Origin: CAXXOK01 sp964497495
Lineage (GTDB): Bacteria > Bacillota > Clostridia > Christensenellales > Aristaeellaceae
NCBI GenBank assembly: GCA_964497495.1
Contig: CAZCCZ010000018.1
Span: 1-50,880 of the forward strand
DNA length: 50,880 nucleotides
Direction: 5' to 3'
Shown: positions 29,830-38,452 of the stretch, one piece after another
Position numbering within the stretch: the stretch's first letter is position 1
How the letters are laid out: each line of letters opens with the position of its first letter
Made by a program: the position numbers and the translations under genes
Notes under the pieces: model-generated
The model's database searches: none
What the model was told of the DNA's origin: nothing
What the model saw: only the letters and a program-made list of their open reading frames with translations

Positions 29830-31434
29830 TTACAGGTTGCGCTCGCGCTTCCACGCGAGGAACTCCTCGAACGTGCCGACGCGGTCGACGCAACCGGGAG
29901 CGCCCAGCGGGATCTCGATCACGCGGTTGGCGACCTCGTCGATAAACTGATGGTCGTGCGAGGCGAAGAACAGGTTGCCCGGGTAAGCCACCAGGCCGTT
30001 CGAAAGCGCGGTGATGCTTTCCAGGTCCAGGTGGTCGGTGGGCTGGTCCAGGATCAGGGCGTTGGCTTTGCTCATCATCAGGCGGCTGAGCATGCAGCGC
30101 ACCTTTTCCCCGCCGGACAGCACCTTGGCGGGCTTGTACACGTCGTCGCCGGAAAACAGCATCCGTCCCAGGAAACCGCGCAGATACGTCTCCGTCTGGT
30201 CGAAAGAGAACTGCCGCAGCCATTCGATCAGCGTGCCGTCGAAATCGTCGAAGAAACGGGCGTTGTCCTTGGGGAAGTAGCTCTGGGTGATCGTTACGCC
30301 CCAGCGGAAGGAGCCCGCGTCCGGGTTCAGTTCCCCGGTCAGGATACGGAACAGCGCCGTGGCCCCCGCCTCGTTGTCCCCCACGAAGGCGATCTTGTCT
30401 CCCTTGTTGACGGTAAAGGTAACGTTGTCCAGCACCTTCGCGCCGTCCACCGTCTTGGTCAGCCCCTCCACGAACAGGATATCCTTGCCCGCCTCGCGCT
30501 CCGGCTCGAAGCCAACGTAAGGGTACTTGCGGCTGGACGCGGGCATTTCCTCGACCTGGATGCTGTCCAGCACCTTCTTGCGGCTGGTGGCCTGACGGCT
30601 TTTGGATTTGTTGGCGGAGAAACGGCGGATAAACTCCTGCAGGTCGCGGATTTTTTCTTCCCGCTTCTTATTCTGGTTGCGCAACAGCTGTTGGAACAAC
30701 TGGCTGGAGTCGTACCAGAAGTCATAGTTGCCCGCGTACATCTTGCACATCTGGTGATCCACGTCCACGATGTTGGTGCACACGGCGTTCAGGAAATGGC
30801 GGTCGTGGCTTACGACGATCACGATGGCGTCGCTGTCGATCAGAAATTCCTCCAGCCATTCCGTGCTCTCCACGTCCAGGCCGTTGGTCGGCTCGTCCAG
30901 CAGGATGATGGACGGATGGCCGAACAACGCCTGCGCCAGCAGCGCCTTCACCTTCAGGCGGCCGTCCAGCGTGTCCATCCGCGCGGCGTGCAGTTCGCCG
31001 GGCACGCCCAGACCGTTCAAAAGCTGGGCGGCTTCGGTTTCGGCGTCCCAGCCGTTCATTTCGGCAAACTCGCCTTCCAGTACCGCCGCTCGCTCGCCGT
31101 CCGCGTCGTCGAAGTCCGGTTTGGCGTACAACGCTTCCTTTTCCTTCATGATAGCGTACAGCTTGCGGTTGCCCATGATAACGGTGTCGATCACGGGATA
31201 CTCGTCGTATTTAAAATGGTCCTGCTCCAGCACGCTCATGCGGTCTTCCTTGGTCACGGACACGGTGCCGGTGGTGGGCGTCAGTTCGCCCGAAATGATC
31301 TTCAGCAGCGTGCTTTTCCCCGCGCCGTTGGCCCCGATGATCCCGTAGCAGTGCTCCCGCTGAAACAGCAGGTCCACGTGCTTGTAAAGCAGGTCGCCCG
31401 CAAACTGCAGGCTGACGTCCGAAACGGTTAGCAT
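29830..31434 (-). CDS. ABC-F family ATPase (YbiT-like) with one degenerate ATP site
   Basis: 534-residue soluble tandem ABC protein; ABC-F proteins act on the ribosome as translation or resistance factors. Domain 1: Walker A GANGAGKS (34-41), Walker B LLDEPTNGLD with E181, but the signature is LDGRL (156-160) instead of LSGGQ. Domain 2: Walker A reads GDNEAGATAL, with Ala358 where lysine is expected; the signature LSGGEKVRC is intact; Walker B is LILDQPTDHLD, with Gln464 in place of the catalytic Glu. All changes fall in one of the two composite sites. The interdomain linker carries many Lys/Arg (about 255-300). ATG at 31432-31434 has GGGAGGG upstream; a promoter lies at 31464-31492. Confidence 0.9.
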   Translation of the reverse strand: MLTVSDVSLQFAGDLLYKHVDLLFQREHCYGIIGANGAGKSTLLKIISGELTPTTGTVSVTKEDRMSVLEQDHFKYDEYPVIDTVIMGNRKLYAIMKEKEALYAKPDFDDADGERAAVLEGEFAEMNGWDAETEAAQLLNGLGVPGELHAARMDTLDGRLKVKALLAQALFGHPSIILLDEPTNGLDVESTEWLEEFLIDSDAIVIVVSHDRHFLNAVCTNIVDVDHQMCKMYAGNYDFWYDSSQLFQQLLRNQNKKREEKIRDLQEFIRRFSANKSKSRQATSRKKVLDSIQVEEMPASSRKYPYVGFEPEREAGKDILFVEGLTKTVDGAKVLDNVTFTVNKGDKIAFVGDNEAGATALFRILTGELNPDAGSFRWGVTITQSYFPKDNARFFDDFDGTLIEWLRQFSFDQTETYLRGFLGRMLFSGDDVYKPAKVLSGGEKVRCMLSRLMMSKANALILDQPTDHLDLESITALSNGLVAYPGNLFFASHDHQFIDEVANRVIEIPLGAPGCVDRVGTFEEFLAWKRERNL

Positions 31435-31463
31435 AGTACCCTCCCCTTGCGTAAATCCGTATA

Positions 31464-31492
31464 ACAGTAGCATGGAACGGAGCGTTTGTCAA
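31464..31492 (-). promoter_or_regulatory. Promoter of ABC-F/DUF1653 operon
   Basis: Minus strand: consensus -35 TTGACA (31487-31492), 17-base spacer, -10 TACTGT (31464-31469). Confidence 0.7.
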
Positions 31493-31519
31493 AGCGAATC
31501 TCAAAGTCGGGCAAAACCG

Positions 31520-31555
31520 CTGAATGGGGAACCGCCAACGCGGTTCCCCATTCAG
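31520..31555 (-). terminator. Terminator of the DUF5058/M20 operon
   Basis: Perfect 16-bp stem CTGAATGGGGAACCGC/GCGGTTCCCCATTCAG, loop CAAC in plus orientation. On the minus strand it is followed by GGTTTTGC and lies 61 bases after the M20 stop codon. Confidence 0.8.
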
Positions 31556-31615
31556 CCTTTAACCCTTATACACGACCGTCCAGCGCGTACGCGCCCGTTG
31601 CGCGGGGTCCGCGTG

Positions 31616-33052
31616 TCAGCACAGCTCCATCAGCCGGATGTAGAATTCCACGGTCTTGGGCACCGCTTCCACGCGGATGTGTTCGTCGTTTCCATGGATA
31701 CTGTTGCGTTCTTCATCCGTCAGGTCGCAAGCGGAGAAGCGGTATACGTGGTCGGAAATACGGCCATAATGGCGGCTGTCCGAACAGGCCACCATCAGGT
31801 ACGGGCTGACTACGCAGTCCTGCCATGTGCCGCGGATCGCTGTTTTCACCTTATCCCACACCTCGCATCCCGTTTCGGAGATGCGGCTGGGTTCCGAATG
31901 ATCGCCCACGGAAAGCTGTACGCGCTCGTCCCCGATGACCTCCCTCACGTACGCCACCGCGCCGTTTACGCTGTCCTCGGGGTTCAGGCGGAGGTTAGCC
32001 ACGAAGCTCGCGACCGGAGGTATCACGTTAGGCGCCTTGCTGCCGGAAGCCTGTGTGAAGGCAACCGTCGTCCGGAACAGCGCGTTGAGCACGCCGCCGT
32101 TCTTTCGGTTGACCGTATCCAGCAACCCGGCGAAGCACCACAGGTTGGCAAACAGCATTCTGTACGTGAAAGGCGCGAGCCGCCCGAGGGTGTTGAACAT
32201 TTCCAGCGCGGGCTTGGTCAGGTGCCGCGGGAAGGGACGGTTCTCCACCTTCGCGCAGGCCTGGGACAGGATGCCCACGGGCGTGTGTGCGGCGGGCGTG
32301 GAAGCGTGGCCGCCCGCGGAGGCTACGGAAAGCGTCAGGTTCATGATGCCCTTTTCGGCGATGCCCACCAGCGCGCATGGCTGCGCCACGCCGGGAAAAA
32401 CCTTCTGGACCACGGCCCCGCCCTCGTCCACCACCAGCGCGGGCGTAACGCCCTTTTCCACAAACCAGTTCACGATGTTGGGCGCGCCCGGTCCGCTGAC
32501 CTCCTCGCCGCCGGAGAACGCCAGGTACACGTCCTGCGCGGGGGTAAATCCTTCGGAAATCAACTGGTTCACGGCGAACAGCGCGCCGTTGAAGGTGATC
32601 TTGGTGTCCACCACGCCGCGGCCCCACAGCGCGCCGTTTTCCAGCTTCGCGCCGAAAGGCTCCTTCGTCCACTGCGCCTCTTCCACGGGTACGACGTCGT
32701 AATGGGCCATCATCACGGAGGGCCGGTCGTGCGCCTTGCCTTCCCAACGGTAAAGCAGCGCGCGGCCCGGCAGCCGGGTCAGCGTGCAGGCGCGGGCAAC
32801 CTGCGGGTACAGCTTCGGCAGCAGCGCGACCAACTTTTCAAACTCCGCGTCGTCCTCCAGTTCCGAATCGGCGTAGGATACCGTGCGGCAGCGCACCAGT
32901 TGCTGCAAAGCGTCCACGGCCGCGTTCCGGTCGAAAACCACGGGCTCGTATGCCTGCTTCTCCTCGGCGAGCGGGGTAAACAGCGCGGTGCGAACCAGCA
33001 GCACCGTAAGAAAAGCGACGATCAGGGCCAGCGCGATCCAAAGTACGATCAT
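31616..33052 (-). CDS. M20 family metallopeptidase, membrane-anchored
   Basis: 478 residues. An N-terminal hydrophobic helix (about 3-25) is followed by an M20 (carboxypeptidase Gly-X / dipeptidase) domain. Metal-site motifs: MMAHYDVVPV, GRGVVDTK, AFSGGEEVSG with the catalytic Glu pair, and a DEGGAVV segment. It probably hydrolyses peptides or N-acyl amino acids at or inside the membrane. The start is fixed by GGGAGGAG upstream and by an ATGA overlap with the stop of the preceding membrane gene, pointing to translational coupling. Because of the upstream frameshift, the same frame is open without a stop as far as 33736, but residues before 33052 are out-of-frame translation of the membrane gene. 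Confidence 0.9.
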   Translation of the reverse strand: MIVLWIALALIVAFLTVLLVRTALFTPLAEEKQAYEPVVFDRNAAVDALQQLVRCRTVSYADSELEDDAEFEKLVALLPKLYPQVARACTLTRLPGRALLYRWEGKAHDRPSVMMAHYDVVPVEEAQWTKEPFGAKLENGALWGRGVVDTKITFNGALFAVNQLISEGFTPAQDVYLAFSGGEEVSGPGAPNIVNWFVEKGVTPALVVDEGGAVVQKVFPGVAQPCALVGIAEKGIMNLTLSVASAGGHASTPAAHTPVGILSQACAKVENRPFPRHLTKPALEMFNTLGRLAPFTYRMLFANLWCFAGLLDTVNRKNGGVLNALFRTTVAFTQASGSKAPNVIPPVASFVANLRLNPEDSVNGAVAYVREVIGDERVQLSVGDHSEPSRISETGCEVWDKVKTAIRGTWQDCVVSPYLMVACSDSRHYGRISDHVYRFSACDLTDEERNSIHGNDEHIRVEAVPKTVEFYIRLMELC

Positions 33053-33736
33053 TTTGAAGTCTCCTCCCGATCCAGCATCCCGCGCCTGTACATCCAGCGG
33101 CTCATGCCCAGGGTAAGCAGCACGCTTACGGGCACCATGACGCTGACGGTCTTGGCGTTGAGCGCCGGTACGAATACGAACAGCAGTATCATCAACAGCA
33201 CCGGCGCCACGGCGATCTTCCAGTGTTTGGAGATAAACACCACGCCCAGGGCGCCGAACAACGCCGGAACCAGCTGCGCGAAGGCAGGCTGCAGGGCCGG
33301 GGCCTGCAGCACGGGGGCCAGCGGCGTAATCAACAGCACGCCCACCAGAATGATCGCCGTGGTGACGATGCTGGACACCGCGATTGCGACCGTGGAAACC
33401 ACCTCGCCCTCGTCCGTGTTGGGCTTCACGTTCTCCTGCTCCAGCGCGTTGATGGCGCAGGGCAGCTTGAGGTTGGAAATGTTGCCCGTAACGAACGACA
33501 GGTACGAACCGCCCGCTCCCAGCATCGGCACGTAGGTGAAGGTTTCCACCACGCCCACCGCCCAGTACATGGGCACCGTGGCAATCAGGCCCATCAGCAG
33601 GCCCCTGCCGGTCCGGCGCGGCATGGAAGATCAGGCCGACCGCCAGGGGGAACAGCAGCATCAGCACCATGACCGAGAGGTTCCAGACCCGCCCCCATTT
33701 GTGGACGCGGTCGAAATACGTTAAATCCGCTTTCAT
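33049..33736 (-). pseudogene. Membrane protein gene with one-base frameshift (partner of DUF5058)
   Basis: The N-terminal part reads MKADLTYFDRVHKW... in one frame up to FHAAPDRQG; from base 33601 on the hydrophobic protein continues in the next frame (LLMGLIATVPMYWAVGVV...). Removing one C from the CCCC at 33602-33605 joins both into one protein of about 228 residues with five or six membrane helices. AGGAGGG lies before the ATG at 33734-33736. The segment ETFTYVPMLGAGGSYLSFVTG is the most distinctive motif. Either the copy is broken, or the extra base is a sequencing error, or slippage is used. It lies between DUF5058 and the M20 gene, overlapping the latter by 4 bases. Confidence 0.8.
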
Positions 33737-33749
33737 CTTCTATCCCTCC

Positions 33750-34487
33750 TCAGCCCAGCCACGCCGTAATCGGAATGGCGCTGGCCATGCCCACGATCAG
33801 GCTTACGGGCAGGGCGTAATCCGTTATCCAGCGCGCCTTCAGCCTTTGGGACGCAAGCCCCGCCAGCGCCATCGTCACGGCGGACACGGCCATGACGCAT
33901 ACGGGGATCAGCCCCGCCGTGGAGCCGTGAAAAGCATCCGAAACATCGCAGAAAACATAGCCAACGAACGCGGCGATCATACCGATGAACAGCGCGGAGG
34001 ACAGGATTTCCGCCCACTTCTTATCGCGTTTTTCCAGGTTGATCATGCCGCCCAGCAGGCGTTTGGAAATGAGCGGCACCAGCCAGATGCCCACCAGAAT
34101 GCCGACCGTCATCACCGACGCGATGGTGACGAACTGGCTGGCCGTCAGCCCGGCTACCGAGCCAAACGTGAGCCCCATGGCGGTTTCCGCATTGGCGGCC
34201 GCGATGGTCTCGTAGGAAAGCGAACCGATCACGCTGAGCCGGAGCCACGGCAGGGCGACGCCCAAATCCTTCGCCAGGGTTATGACGCTGATCACGATGG
34301 CCACCGCGGGCGCGACGGTGAACACCGCCGCGGTGACGGCCGTTTTCCTGAGCCGGGTCATATCCATGCCGATCTCGCGCCCGTGTTTCCAGGCTTTCAC
34401 GAGGAAAAACACGCTTTGCGCCAGCACAGCGGTAATGATGATGCCCGCCAGCAGGAAGAGAACCGGGTGGTTCACGTTGAATTCCAA
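33750..34487 (-). CDS. DUF5058 family membrane protein
   Basis: 245 residues with about seven hydrophobic segments, matching DUF5058 (recognised, not searched). Notable segments are NVNHPVLFLLAGIIITAVLA, SYETIAAANAETAMGL and the C-terminal ALPVSLIVGMASAI. It starts with TTG (34485-34487) behind GGGAGGGGGGG. It is the first gene of a three-gene operon with the frameshifted membrane gene (13 bases later) and the M20 peptidase. The pairing of two multi-helix proteins with a peptidase suggests a two-component transporter feeding a hydrolase; this is inference. Confidence 0.82.
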   Translation of the reverse strand: MEFNVNHPVLFLLAGIIITAVLAQSVFFLVKAWKHGREIGMDMTRLRKTAVTAAVFTVAPAVAIVISVITLAKDLGVALPWLRLSVIGSLSYETIAAANAETAMGLTFGSVAGLTASQFVTIASVMTVGILVGIWLVPLISKRLLGGMINLEKRDKKWAEILSSALFIGMIAAFVGYVFCDVSDAFHGSTAGLIPVCVMAVSAVTMALAGLASQRLKARWITDYALPVSLIVGMASAIPITAWLG

Positions 34488-34525
34488 AGGAAGCCCCCCC
34501 TCCCTGAATTCGTTTTGTATCGTTC

Positions 34526-34554
34526 ATCATAGCATACCGTCGGTCTTTCCACAA
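34526..34554 (-). promoter_or_regulatory. Promoter of DUF5058 operon
   Basis: Minus strand: -35 TTGTGG (34549-34554), 17-base spacer, -10 TATGAT (34526-34531). Confidence 0.65.
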
Positions 34555-34608
34555 CGCACGTCCTGTTCTTCTTTCGTCTCTCCACGCCGTTTCCCCGCGC
34601 GCCCGGCC

Positions 34609-34638
34609 TTTTCACCCGCCGCCCGGGTGTGCTATAAT
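34609..34638 (+). promoter_or_regulatory. Promoter of argH
   Basis: -35 TTTCAC at 34610-34615 (or TTTTCA one base earlier), 17-base spacer, perfect -10 TATAAT (34633-34638). Confidence 0.65.
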
Positions 34639-34694
34639 GGAGGCGTAATAATATGAAAAGAGCGGCGGTGCCGCGGCAGCAAAGGAAGATCGCA

Positions 34695-36092
34695 ATGGCC
34701 AAGCTTTGGGCGGGACGTTTTGAAAAACCTACCAGCGCGCTGATGGACGATTTCCAGTCCTCCTTTCCCTTCGACAGGCGGCTGTTGCAATGCGACATCG
34801 CGGGTTCCGTAGCCCACGCGACGATGCTGGGCGAGCGGGGCGTGATTTCGAAGGCGGACGCCGACGCGATCGTCGCCGGGCTTCGCGCCATCCTCGCGGA
34901 CGCGGAGGCGGGCGCGCTGACACTGGACGAGAACGCCGAGGACGTGCATATGTTCGTGGAGGCGGAGCTGACCCAGCGCATCGGCGAGGCGGGCAAGCGC
35001 CTGCACACGGGCCGCAGCCGCAACGATCAGGTGGCGCTGGACACGCGCCTGTACGCCCGCGAGGCCTGCCTGCGCGTGGACGGATTGCTGCGCGAGTTGC
35101 TGGGCACCCTGCTGACGCTCGCCAGGAAGCATACCCGCACGATTATGGCGGGGTACACCCATTTGCAGAAAGCCCAGCCGGTCACGCTGGGGTTCCATTT
35201 CATGGCCTATTTCCAGATGTTCAAGCGGGACGTGAAGCGTTTCCGGCTGGCGTACGACGAGGCGGACGTGATGCCGCTGGGCAGCGGGGCGCTTGCGGGC
35301 ACCACCTACCCGCTGGACCGCGAACGCGTCGCCGAGCTGTTGGGCTTCTCCGCCGTTACGGACAACGCCATGGACGGCGTGAGCGACCGCGATTTTCTGC
35401 TATCGTTCCTGGCCGCGGCGTCCGTGTGCATGATGCACCTGAGCCGCTTTTGCGAGGAGCTGATCCTCTGGTCGTCCAACGAGTTCGGCACCGCCGTCAT
35501 GGACGACGCCTTCTCCACCGGTTCCAGCATCATGCCGCAAAAAAAGAACCCCGACGCTTGCGAACTGACGCGCGGCAAGACCGGCCGCGTGTACGGCGAC
35601 CTGATGACGTTGCTGACCGTGATGAAGGGGCTGCCGTTAGCCTATAATAAAGATATGCAGGAGGATAAGGAAGCCTTCTTCGACGCCTACGATACGCTGG
35701 CCCGCTGCCTTTCCACCTTCACCGCCATGCTGGCCGCGACCGCATTCAACACGGAGGCGATGGCGAAAAGCGCGGCGCTGGGCTACACCAACGCCACGGA
35801 TCTGGCGGATTATCTGGTGGCCAAGGGCCTGCCTTTCCGGGACGCGCACCACGTAAGCGGCGAGCTGGTCGCCAAGTGCGTCCGTGAGGGCCGGGAGCTG
35901 AACGGGCTCACGCTTGAAGAGTTGAAGGCCGCCTCCCCCGCGTTCGAGGCCGACGTATACGAAGCCATCTCCCTCAAGGCGTGTGTGGAACGCCGCAGCC
36001 TGCGCGGCGGCCCCGCGCCGCAGGCCGTGGAGGATAGCATCCGCCGCGGGGAGGCCTGGCTTAACGACATGCGGGACGCGGCGAAGCGGTAA
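34695..36092 (+). CDS. argH: Argininosuccinate lyase
   Basis: Last step of arginine synthesis: cleaves argininosuccinate to arginine and fumarate. 465 residues. N-terminal MAKLWAGRFEKPTSAL, the HTGRSRNDQVALDTRLY substrate loop, TIMAGYTHLQKAQPVTL, and the fumarase/lyase signature GSSIMPQKKNPD with the flexible catalytic-serine loop are intact. ATG at 34695 with AAAGGAAG upstream; an in-frame ATG 42 bases earlier lacks a good site. argG is not adjacent, so the gene is separate from the rest of the pathway. Confidence 0.96.
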   Translation: MAKLWAGRFEKPTSALMDDFQSSFPFDRRLLQCDIAGSVAHATMLGERGVISKADADAIVAGLRAILADAEAGALTLDENAEDVHMFVEAELTQRIGEAGKRLHTGRSRNDQVALDTRLYAREACLRVDGLLRELLGTLLTLARKHTRTIMAGYTHLQKAQPVTLGFHFMAYFQMFKRDVKRFRLAYDEADVMPLGSGALAGTTYPLDRERVAELLGFSAVTDNAMDGVSDRDFLLSFLAAASVCMMHLSRFCEELILWSSNEFGTAVMDDAFSTGSSIMPQKKNPDACELTRGKTGRVYGDLMTLLTVMKGLPLAYNKDMQEDKEAFFDAYDTLARCLSTFTAMLAATAFNTEAMAKSAALGYTNATDLADYLVAKGLPFRDAHHVSGELVAKCVREGRELNGLTLEELKAASPAFEADVYEAISLKACVERRSLRGGPAPQAVEDSIRRGEAWLNDMRDAAKR

Positions 36093-36135
36093 CGGGCCGG
36101 TTCAGGAACAGCGGCGCAGAAAGCGGGGTTCATCC

Positions 36136-37779
36136 GTGCTGAAAACAGGCAGGGCAAACCGAAGTTACGCGTGGCTTACGGCGCTGTTTTTCGCGTTGCT
36201 GACCGTCGTCGGGCTGATTACGTGCATGGATTACGGTCTACCCTGGGACGAGCCCTGGGAAATGGACATTCTGCGTATGAACGGCAACCAGTATCTGGCC
36301 GCGTTCGGGCAGGCGCCCGGCTACGCGCTGGAATCCACCATGGCCGCGCCCCCCAGCGGGCTGATCGCGGACAGCGTGGAAAAGGACCACGGCGCGTGCG
36401 CGTATTATCCGCTGCTTTGGCTCGTGGGAAACCGCTCGCTTTCCGCCTCCACGCGCATGATCCTCTGGCACGCCTACACCTGGCTGTGGTTCGTGGCGGG
36501 CGCCGCCGCCCTGTGGCTGATTTGCCGCCGTTTCGGGCTTTCCCGCGGGGGAAGCTGCGTAGCGGCTTTGTTTTTAGTGTTCTCGCCCCGGATGTTCGCG
36601 GAAGGTCATTATAATAACAAGGACATGGTGCTGCTCTCCCTCACGCTGCTCACCCTGTGGCTGGCGCTCCGGCTGATGGAGCGGCCCGGCGCGTTGCGCG
36701 CGCTGCTCTTTTCCCTTGCGGGGGCGGCGGCGGCGAATACGAAGGTCGTCGGGCTATACGTATGGGGGCTGTGCGCGCTGGCCGTGCTGGCGCGTCAGCT
36801 TGCGGGCAGACGCATGGACGGCCGCGTCTGGCGGGCCGCGCTGGTAACGCTTTTCTCTTTCGCGGGTTTCTACGCGCTGCTGACGCCCGCGTTATGGGCC
36901 GATCCGGCGGGATACCTGCGCTACGCGCTCGTCAACGCCGCGGATTTCAGCCGCTGGCAGAACGACGTGCTTTTCCGGGGCGCGATTTTCAGCCTGCGCA
37001 CCGACGCCCTGCCGTGGTATTACCTGCCCTATATGATTCTGGTCACCACGCCCGTTTGGTTGCTGCTGCTTATCGCCGTCGGGCAGGTGCTCGCCGCCGG
37101 GCGTTTCCTGCGCCCGCGCAGCCGTCCCCTTCGGGACGACGCCTCCGTGGGGCTGCTTCTGTGCACGCTTCTGTGGCTGGTTCCGATGCTTTACGCGGTG
37201 ATCACACACCCGACCCTTTACAACGGCTGGCGGCATTTTTACTTTCTCTACGGCCCGATGCTCGCGCTGGCCGCCTACGGCGCGGGGCGCATCGGCGACC
37301 GTCTGCGCAGGGAGCGCTCGGCGCGCCTCCGGCGCGCGGCGGCCGCGGCGCTGGCGCTTTGCATGGTCGCGAGCGGCGCGCAGATCGCGCTTTCGCACCC
37401 CAACCAGTATGCGTATTACAACGTTCTGCTGTACGGCAAAAACATCCCCGAAACGATGGAATTGGATTACTGGAACGTATCCGTGTTGCAAACGCTGCGT
37501 TCCCTGCTTGCGAAAACGTCCCGGCCCGTTACGGTCACCGGCGCGGAGCTCTGGTCGCAGACGGGGCTGGAAGCCAACCGGGAACTGCTTTCGGCGGAAG
37601 ATCAGGCCCGGCTGACCGTGCTGCCGGAAGGCGATCCCTCGGCGGAATACGTGCTCTCCAACCGCACCTACGCGGTGCTGGGCCACTGGCGCGCGGAAGC
37701 GGGCATGGAAATTGTCGCGGAGACGGACGGCTTCGGCTTGCCACTCTGCACCGTTTACAGGCGGGACGTAAGCGAATAG
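36136..37779 (+). CDS. Membrane glycosyltransferase, GT-C fold (PMT/ArnT-like)
   Basis: 547 residues with about eleven hydrophobic segments. The acidic pair typical of GT-C enzymes appears in the first external loop as YGLPWDEPWEMD. Such enzymes move a sugar from a polyprenyl-phosphate donor to lipid, protein or cell-wall acceptors. Other landmarks are EGHYNNKDMVLL and the HPTLYNGWRHFYFLYGPM region. The start is GTG at 36136-36138 (GGGG upstream), 44 bases after argH, so co-transcription with argH is possible though functionally unrelated. Donor and acceptor are unknown. Confidence 0.78.
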   Translation: MLKTGRANRSYAWLTALFFALLTVVGLITCMDYGLPWDEPWEMDILRMNGNQYLAAFGQAPGYALESTMAAPPSGLIADSVEKDHGACAYYPLLWLVGNRSLSASTRMILWHAYTWLWFVAGAAALWLICRRFGLSRGGSCVAALFLVFSPRMFAEGHYNNKDMVLLSLTLLTLWLALRLMERPGALRALLFSLAGAAAANTKVVGLYVWGLCALAVLARQLAGRRMDGRVWRAALVTLFSFAGFYALLTPALWADPAGYLRYALVNAADFSRWQNDVLFRGAIFSLRTDALPWYYLPYMILVTTPVWLLLLIAVGQVLAAGRFLRPRSRPLRDDASVGLLLCTLLWLVPMLYAVITHPTLYNGWRHFYFLYGPMLALAAYGAGRIGDRLRRERSARLRRAAAAALALCMVASGAQIALSHPNQYAYYNVLLYGKNIPETMELDYWNVSVLQTLRSLLAKTSRPVTVTGAELWSQTGLEANRELLSAEDQARLTVLPEGDPSAEYVLSNRTYAVLGHWRAEAGMEIVAETDGFGLPLCTVYRRDVSE

Positions 37780-37963
37780 GACGGTGCCCCTTACCAACGG
37801 ACAAATTCGTGATGAAACAGAAAAACCGGTTTAGCCGGGCGTTCCCCGGCGTATACCCATAGTACCGGCATCCGTCGGCCTGAAGTCGCCGGCAAAACCT
37901 GCGCACCGAACATGTTACCCGTTGGACGTTACGAAACGCAGACAACCGAATGGAGGAATTCCC

Positions 37964-38434
37964 ATGAAGCGTTCCGTCCCAAGAAGGCTCCTGATGGTTA
38001 CCGTACTCGTATTATCCCTCGCGCTGCTGGCCGGCTGCGCCGCGCAGGCCCCGCAGACCACGGCCGCGCCAACCGCGGAAACTACCGCCGCCCCTTCCGC
38101 CGCACCCGCCGCACCCGCGGCGACCGAAGCGCCGACCGAAGCGCCGACCGCCGAGCCCACCCCGACCGCCGAGCCCACCCCGACCGCCGAGGCCGCCCTG
38201 CCGGTGTTTACCGCCGAGGATCTGGCCAAATACGACGGGCAGAACGGCAACCCCGCCTACATCGCGGTGGACGGCAAGGTGTACGACGTATCGAGCGTGC
38301 CTCAATGGAAAAGCGGCAGCCACTTCGGGCGTTTCCAGGCGGGCCGCGACCTGACCACGGAAATTAAAACCGTTTCCCCGCACGGGGTCGCCAAGCTGGT
38401 CGGTCTAACCGTCGTTGGGACCTACGAACCGTAA
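37964..38434 (+). CDS. Lipoprotein with cytochrome b5-like heme/steroid-binding domain
   Basis: 156 residues. Signal peptide with lipobox LLAGC, Cys25 being the lipidation site, then a Thr/Ala/Glu/Pro-rich linker (26-78) made of tandem TEAP and TAEPTP units, then a b5-like domain (about 81-156) starting VFTAEDLAKYDGQNG and containing VDGKVYDVSSVPQW. Candidate heme ligands are H120 in GSHFGRFQAGRDLT and H140 in VSPHG. It would sit outside the membrane on a flexible tether. ATG preceded by TGGAGG. First gene of a three-gene operon with a His-rich membrane protein (18 bases later) and a ferritin-like protein. Confidence 0.85.
   Translation: MKRSVPRRLLMVTVLVLSLALLAGCAAQAPQTTAAPTAETTAAPSAAPAAPAATEAPTEAPTAEPTPTAEPTPTAEAALPVFTAEDLAKYDGQNGNPAYIAVDGKVYDVSSVPQWKSGSHFGRFQAGRDLTTEIKTVSPHGVAKLVGLTVVGTYEP
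38122..38181 (+). repeat. Tandem repeats coding the lipoprotein linker
   Basis: Two exact 12-base units GACCGAAGCGCC (38122-38145), then two exact 18-base units starting GACCGCCGAG (38146-38181) and a partial third copy. They encode TEAP and TAEPTP repeats. Length variation by slippage would change only the tether. Confidence 0.85.
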
Positions 38435-38452
38435 AATAGGAGGGGCTGTCGC

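Noticed and set aside
29236..31431. 731-codon plus-strand open frame opposite ABC-F and DUF1653
   Set aside because: Antisense shadow of the ABC-F gene; the translation is repetitive His/Val/Arg sequence.
31616..33736. One 706-codon open frame joining the membrane gene start to the M20 peptidase
   Set aside because: The middle part (33052-33600) is out-of-frame translation of a hydrophobic protein, visible as Arg/Gly/His-rich nonsense. The M20 gene has its own ribosome binding site and start at 33052.
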